Assembly: GCA_030834895.1 (NCBI GenBank)
Contig: JAUQXA010000025.1
Coordinates: forward strand, 60,219 to 124,218
From: Anaerolineales bacterium
GTDB lineage: Bacteria; Chloroflexota; Anaerolineae; Anaerolineales; Villigracilaceae
Reading direction: 5' to 3'
Length of the DNA: 64,000 nucleotides
A program made the position numbers and the translations under genes. Below the pieces are notes generated by a model. It did no database searches. It saw nothing but the letters and a program-made list of their open reading frames with translations, and was not told the DNA's origin. Positions 60,322 through 64,000 of the stretch are shown here, piece by piece. Position 1 is the stretch's first letter. Every line of letters begins with the position of its first letter.

Positions 60322-61233
60322 ATGGAAGATGTTGATAATACCAATTCGGATTCCAAAGAACACTTGGATAATCTCAACGATTCAGGCAAAGGGCGTTTTA
60401 TAAATATTGGTATTTTTATTGTGTTAATTTTCTTAGCAGTTTTTGGTGCGTACATAAAGCTCAGAAGCCCTGACACAACGACAGCGCAATTAACAGCAAC
60501 AGAAACACAAGTTATACCTACGGTTATTCGTTTCACTGCATCGCCCGCAAGTACCGCGACCATAGCAGTAAATGTGGTTCAAGCTACCTCAACGTCAACG
60601 CCATCCCCTGTTACAGATTCTGTAAATAATTTTACTCAAGCGAATTATGAGGCTCAAATTTCTTGTGAGGATATTAGTAAAGTTAACTTGCGTAAATCAC
60701 CAGGATACGCCAACAAAAATGACAATAAAGATGTAATTGTTGAAATCCCGTGTGGCGAGTCTCTTAATCTCCAATTGGTAACAAGGTTTGCAGATGAATT
60801 AACTTGGTGGAAAGTCAATTGGAAAAGTTATGAAGGCTGGGTTTCTGACCATACAGGTAGTGGTAAAACAATATTGACTTTTACTGAACCATCATCGTTC
60901 TCCCAATCCCGCCCTGAAGAATTTGTGTTTTGGTACTTCAATGCCATGTGGCAAAAAAGAAATTACGAAGATTTATGGAACAATTTTCTCACCACAAGTT
61001 TTCAAAACCATTCAAGCAACGGCAACTTCAATGAATATGTCAAGTGGTGGAAAACGGTAAACCGAATTGACATTAATGGTGTCGAGATTGTACAAAAGAA
61101 AGAGATTAGTGCTTGGGCAAAAATCAATGTTAGTTTTTATCTAAATGATGGGCGTGTATTAAATAGTCGTGAATATGATTACAGTTTAGTGTTTGATACC
61201 GCCAAAAGAATTTGGATGTTTGACTATCCATAG
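60322..61233 (+). CDS. Cassette 6, gene 3: membrane-anchored SH3-domain protein
   Basis: The 303-residue protein has an N-terminal acidic tail, one transmembrane helix (about 28-48, FINIGIFIVLIFLAVFGAYI), a Thr/Ser/Ala-rich linker, an SH3-like domain (about 110-175, VNLRKSPGY...WWKVNWKSYEGWVSDHTG) and a C-terminal NTF2-like domain (about 190-303). It probably faces outside. The architecture matches Chloroflexota surface proteins, so this cassette may have been assembled from host-phylum genes. Confidence 0.65.
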   Translation: MEDVDNTNSDSKEHLDNLNDSGKGRFINIGIFIVLIFLAVFGAYIKLRSPDTTTAQLTATETQVIPTVIRFTASPASTATIAVNVVQATSTSTPSPVTDSVNNFTQANYEAQISCEDISKVNLRKSPGYANKNDNKDVIVEIPCGESLNLQLVTRFADELTWWKVNWKSYEGWVSDHTGSGKTILTFTEPSSFSQSRPEEFVFWYFNAMWQKRNYEDLWNNFLTTSFQNHSSNGNFNEYVKWWKTVNRIDINGVEIVQKKEISAWAKINVSFYLNDGRVLNSREYDYSLVFDTAKRIWMFDYP

Positions 61234-61257
61234 CAAAGGTCACTGTTAAAAACCGCA

Positions 61258-61387
61258 AGCCAACAAAGCGTGCACCTGACGCTGGGGATTCTGCGGTCAT
61301 CCCAAGCAGTTTTCTACGCCTTAGCATTTTTCTGGCTGGACGGCTTCGCCGTCCCCACCCCAGCGCAGGTAACGCAAACCGTTAGGC
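61258..61387 (+). repeat. attC 6 (end of cassette 6)
   Basis: R'' AGCCAAC (61258-61264) and R' GTTAGGC (61381-61387). The cassette start GTTGGCTTGC (58233) and GCAAGCCAAC here are complementary over 10 bases, proving that all three genes belong to one cassette. Confidence 0.93.
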
Positions 61388-61433
61388 CCCGCCTTCTAAT
61401 GATTCATGTAGTCTGATATTCCAGGAGGACAGA

Positions 61434-62057
61434 ATGAATGATAAGTTTCCAGTTCGAGTAACAGAACTCCTTGCGGTCGGGGGATGGATAAGTCTGGCGT
61501 ACACCCTTTCTACTGCAATTGGATTGTCAAAGTCCGCTGCTGCTGTATTGGCAATACTTCTATTTGTTATTATTGTGATTCTCATGTCAATACAGCGTTT
61601 GTGGACTGTCAGAGAATTTCGCTTTCAACTGTCTAATTTTGAGATGGGACAGGTAGCATATAATACTTTTGAGAACGCGGAAGAGTCTATATATGTCACG
61701 CACTTTACATCTGCGCTGCCAGACGAAGTCTATGTGGCAAAAATGCTGCAGTTGATGGAAAAGAAGGGGGTGAATATCACCCGTTTATTGCCGCCTCGCA
61801 ATCTTTCCCAAGAGTGGCTAGGTAGATTTCGCGCTCACAAACGATACACAGAGTGCGTGGCGCCAACGAATGAATTGCCTTTTGATTTTCTCATTGTTGA
61901 CAGAGAGCATATCGTATTTGCGCTTCCCACACATCAGAATGATACGGAGTTTCGTCGCGCATTGGTAATGCAGAACAGGGAAATGGCAACCATTTTCCAT
62001 GGAATATTTGATAAATTGGGAAATGAAAAGGAGTCCAACCATATTGAAGGGGCCTAA
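61434..62057 (+). CDS. Cassette 7: membrane protein with a PLD-like cytoplasmic domain
   Basis: The 207-residue protein has two hydrophobic helices (about 12-30 and 34-55) followed by a soluble domain. That domain shows MGQVAYNTFENAEESIYVTHF, MLQLMEKKGVNITRLLP and LPFDFLIVDREHIVFALP, which resembles the strands of phospholipase-D-like domains. A clear HxKxxxxD motif is lacking, so it may be an inactive or divergent relative. An AGGAGGACAGA ribosome site is present. Its TAA stop lies inside the R'' box of its own attC. Confidence 0.6.
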   Translation: MNDKFPVRVTELLAVGGWISLAYTLSTAIGLSKSAAAVLAILLFVIIVILMSIQRLWTVREFRFQLSNFEMGQVAYNTFENAEESIYVTHFTSALPDEVYVAKMLQLMEKKGVNITRLLPPRNLSQEWLGRFRAHKRYTECVAPTNELPFDFLIVDREHIVFALPTHQNDTEFRRALVMQNREMATIFHGIFDKLGNEKESNHIEGA

Positions 62058-62180
62058 CAATGCGTGCAGTGGACAGGTGGGTACGCGGCGCGTTTTCAGG
62101 CATTTTTCACGGCTTAGAGTTTTCCCGTTTCGACGGCGAGTCTCGTCCCACCCACCTGCCACTAACGCGAGCCGTTGGGC
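62052..62180 (+). repeat. attC 7 (end of cassette 7)
   Basis: R'' GCCTAAC (62052-62058) and R' GTTGGGC (62174-62180). The arms differ from the others (GCGTGCAGTGGACAGGTGGG with CCCACCTGCCACTAACGC) but keep the unpaired G and A in the same places. Confidence 0.92.
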
Positions 62181-62199
62181 GTTTGCTTCCGAATAATAA

Positions 62200-62865
62200 A
62201 TGTCAAATTTATTTTTGCCTATCATCGTTGCGCTAATATTTGCTAGCTTGGTCATTTTCGTTTTTGGCTTCCTAGCTGGTTTTGCTATTAAGAGCTATCA
62301 CCGATATAGTATCAGGACAAATCAAAATCACGGTGAAGCAGCGGTTCATAAAGTTATCGTCTCCAATTTCCCGCCGCCAAACTATCATTTATTGAATAAT
62401 GTTACCCTCCCTTTCCAGAATGGCACAACGCAGATAGACCATATTTTGATTTCAACCAAAGGAATATTTGTTATCGAAACGAAAAATTATTCAGGTTGGA
62501 TATTCGGCGATGAAAAATCTAAACAATGGATGCAGGTAATTTACAGAGTAAAAAGCAGGTTTCAAAACCCTATTCATCAGAATTTCTTGCATGTCAAAGT
62601 CATTCAGCAGGTATTAGATTTTCTACCAAAAGAACAAATTCATTCTGTCGTAGTTTTTACTGGAAACGGGCAGTTTAAAACATCTACTCCCAAAGGCGTA
62701 ATATATCTAAATCAACTTATTGAGTTTTTAAAAAACTTTCAAGATGAAACTATTTCAGCCAACCGTGTTGAATTTTGTGTTGGGCGGCTGGAATGCAAGC
62801 GATATGAAGTAACAAAGATGACAGACCTTCAACATCGAGAATATCTTGCTCAAAAATTTAGTTAA
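62200..62865 (+). CDS. Cassette 8: membrane-anchored NERD-domain protein
   Basis: The 221-residue protein has an N-terminal helix (about 5-30), then a NERD nuclease-related domain: GEAAVHKVIVSNFPPPNYHLLNNVTLPFQNGTTQIDHILISTKGIFVIETKNYSGWIFG. Glu46, Asp80 and Glu93-x-Lys95 are in PD-(D/E)xK positions, and KSRFQNPIHQNFLHVKVIQQVL follows. Nuclease activity is predicted by family. The membrane anchor suggests action at the envelope, for example on incoming DNA. It starts only 26 bases into the cassette. Confidence 0.85.
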   Translation: MSNLFLPIIVALIFASLVIFVFGFLAGFAIKSYHRYSIRTNQNHGEAAVHKVIVSNFPPPNYHLLNNVTLPFQNGTTQIDHILISTKGIFVIETKNYSGWIFGDEKSKQWMQVIYRVKSRFQNPIHQNFLHVKVIQQVLDFLPKEQIHSVVVFTGNGQFKTSTPKGVIYLNQLIEFLKNFQDETISANRVEFCVGRLECKRYEVTKMTDLQHREYLAQKFS

Positions 62866-62881
62866 TCCAATGGCTAAAAAC

Positions 62882-63013
62882 GCCCAACACCGCGTGCAGC
62901 GGACAAGAGCGGGGATTCTACTGGCTACGGCGAGTCAGCGCTAAATGGCTTTTTCGCCTTTTGAGTTCTTCCCGTCAAAGTCCCGCTCTTGCCGCTAACG
63001 CCTGCCGTTAGGC
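62882..63013 (+). repeat. attC 8 (end of cassette 8)
   Basis: R'' GCCCAAC (62882-62888) and R' GTTAGGC (63007-63013). The arms GCGTGCAGCGGACAAGAGCG and CGCTCTTGCCGCTAACGC pair with the conserved unpaired G and A. The start complementarity runs 11 bases (GTTGGGCGTTT / AAACGCCCAAC). Confidence 0.93.
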
Positions 63014-63054
63014 GTTTGCCTTGCATTGTTATTCAGTAATCACAAGAGACAAAA

Positions 63055-63723
63055 ATGCGAATAGATGAAAATTGGGACTTTGAAACGGCAATGGATGAAA
63101 TTAGCGCTGCCTACCGTCCTGGTGGCATTTCAACAGGACAAGTTAGAAACAACCTGATTGAGTCGTGGGGACAAATGGTTGGCAGGTCACGTGCAATAAC
63201 AGAATTTGATATTGCTATTAAAAAGTATGGTTCTCTTTCTGCTTTCGGACGAAAATATAGTGTTACCCTATCCACCTTACGACGCTTTAGAGATTTTTTC
63301 GAGAGTCTTCCAGATGACCAATCAGGAAATAAGGTGTTCATTTCATATGCAAGAGAAGATCAAGGCACTGCGCTTGAAATATATGAATTCCTAAAATTTA
63401 GTGGATGTTCTCCGTGGATAGATGTGTACAACATAAAGGCTGGGCAGGATTGGAGACTCGAAATTGATAAAGCAATTCAATCATCCAATTTCTTTCTGGC
63501 TTGCTTATCTTCCAATTCAATTTCAAAGAAGGGTTATGTCCAAAAAGAATTAAAATCAGGATTATCTGTTTTAGAATTAATGCCTGAAGGCGCAATATAT
63601 TTATTGCCTGTCAAACTAGATGAGTGTATAGTTCCTCACGCACTTTCAGGTAAGCATTGGATTGACTGGAATGAAGTTAATGCAAAAACTAAAGTTCTTG
63701 AAGCAATGAAAATAAAAGGTTGA
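63055..63723 (+). CDS. Cassette 9: TIR-domain protein
   Basis: In this 222-residue protein, residues about 93-220 are a TIR domain: KVFISYAREDQGTALEIYEFLKFSGCSPWIDVYNIKAGQDWRLEIDKAIQSSNFFLACLSSNSISKKGYVQKELKSGL. Glu165 is in the position of the NADase catalytic Glu. The N-terminal 90 residues hold a helix-turn-helix-like stretch (YGSLSAFGRKYSVTLSTLRRFRDFF) that may sense a trigger. Bacterial TIR proteins often deplete NAD or make cyclic ADP-ribose signals during phage infection; that role is inferred here. Confidence 0.85.
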   Translation: MRIDENWDFETAMDEISAAYRPGGISTGQVRNNLIESWGQMVGRSRAITEFDIAIKKYGSLSAFGRKYSVTLSTLRRFRDFFESLPDDQSGNKVFISYAREDQGTALEIYEFLKFSGCSPWIDVYNIKAGQDWRLEIDKAIQSSNFFLACLSSNSISKKGYVQKELKSGLSVLELMPEGAIYLLPVKLDECIVPHALSGKHWIDWNEVNAKTKVLEAMKIKG

Positions 63724-63738
63724 GGCAAAAGAAAAAAC

Positions 63739-63869
63739 GCCTAACAAAGCGTGCACCCGACGCTGGGGATTCTGGCGCGATTCCAAGCATTTTTTCTACG
63801 CCTCAGCATTTTCCCAGTCGGACGGCGTTCCGCCGCCCGCCCCAGCGCGGGTAACGCAAACCGTTAGGC
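63739..63869 (+). repeat. attC 9 (end of cassette 9)
   Basis: R'' GCCTAAC (63739-63745) and R' GTTAGGC (63863-63869). The arms GCGTGCACCCGACGCTGGGG and CCCCAGCGCGGGTAACGC are almost identical to attC 4. Start complementarity is 11 bases (GTTAGGCGTTT / AAACGCCTAAC). Confidence 0.93.
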
Positions 63870-63898
63870 GCTTCGTCTCGAAAAAGGTTGTAGAAGTC

Positions 63899-64000
63899 AT
63901 GCAGTTTCTTACAGAAGTGTTGCCAAACAAAAGTGTTTTGGGCATCACCAACAGTGAAATAGCGCTACCCTTCAATGCTGTTCAAGAATTAAGCGACCAA
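63899..64000 (+). CDS. Cassette 10: start of a gene cut by the right edge
   Basis: An ATG 35 bases into the tenth cassette opens a frame that runs 34 codons to the window edge (MQFLTEVLPNKSVLGITNSEIALPF...). It is too short to assign. Position and orientation match the other cassette genes. Confidence 0.5.
   Translation, partial: MQFLTEVLPNKSVLGITNSEIALPFNAVQELSDQ

Larger units (their letters stand above)
49691..64000. mobile_element. Chromosomal integron: integrase, attI/Pc and ten cassettes (last one partial)
   Basis: A divergent IntI-type recombinase (49691-50659), a recombination site at 50782, and nine attC sites of 128-132 bp at near-regular gene intervals define cassettes. Their bounds are 50783-52443, 52444-55696, 55697-56650, 56651-57422, 57423-58233, 58234-61381, 61382-62174, 62175-63007, 63008-63863 and 63864 to the edge. 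All cassette ORFs read away from the integrase. The uniform attC family and the length of the array fit a sedentary chromosomal integron rather than a small mobile one. The right end is outside the window. Confidence 0.93.

Noticed and set aside
1..64000. CRISPR arrays, insertion-sequence transposases, tRNA and rRNA genes
   Set aside because: No regularly spaced short direct repeats, no transposase motifs and no tRNA T-loop patterns were found by reading; a dedicated tRNA scan could still find one I missed.

Overview
The window looks like a chromosomal segment of a Chloroflexota bacterium, probably class Anaerolineae. This is an inference from gene content, not a database match. The supporting signs are many Thr/Pro-rich SH3-type lipoproteins, a mevalonate-kinase-like GHMP kinase, GatCAB alongside AsnRS, a MoeA-periplasmic-binding-protein fusion, and intergenic spacers full of long hairpin repeats. 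No rRNA, tRNA or CRISPR array was recognised.

Positions 1-49.7 kb are ordinary GC-rich core genome. In order they hold: the start of cytochrome oxidase subunit II with a cytochrome c lipoprotein; nitroreductase and a histone-deacetylase-like hydrolase; a response regulator with moeA; an aminotransferase; guaB and purA; aspS behind a leader-peptide attenuator; gatC-add-gatA-gatB; a TetR/hydrolase unit with an operator in its promoter spacer; EamA exporters; a 2[4Fe-4S] protein; asnS; a GH25 lysozyme; a 6S-like RNA followed by a second, unassigned structured RNA; an Ada-type alkyltransferase; glnA; an FtsX/LolD-type ABC unit; a ClpP-fold protease; a GH3 hydrolase with GDPD and an AAA ATPase; a GHMP kinase with a DHH phosphoesterase; a glycosyltransferase; and an ABC-2 exporter operon.

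From 49.7 kb to the right edge lies a chromosomal integron. A divergent integron integrase (minus strand) is followed by an attI/Pc region and nine complete gene cassettes plus the start of a tenth, all reading rightward. Nine attC sites of 128-132 bp separate them. In all nine complete cassettes the first bases are the exact reverse complement of the R'' box of that cassette's own attC, and the attC stems change sequence while keeping two extrahelical bases. The cassettes are AT-richer than the core and encode a HEPN-motif protein, a 975-residue STAND/TPR NTPase, a DUF559-like nuclease, a small membrane protein, a DinB-fold protein, a three-gene coiled-coil/zinc-ribbon/SH3 membrane module, a membrane protein with a PLD-like look, a NERD nuclease-like protein and a TIR protein. 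Several of these families are known from anti-phage defence, so the array reads as a defence-rich cassette store.

Two regulatory systems stand out. Upstream of aspS a 28-codon ORF carries an Asn/Asp codon run (NNNNNNDNDD), followed by mutually exclusive antiterminator and terminator pairings. AspRS has His31 and Gly83, the residues I recall as typical of non-discriminating AspRS, so both codon types could report on its output. In the integron, two palindromes sharing the half-site TTATACAGC sit over the candidate Pc and intI promoters.
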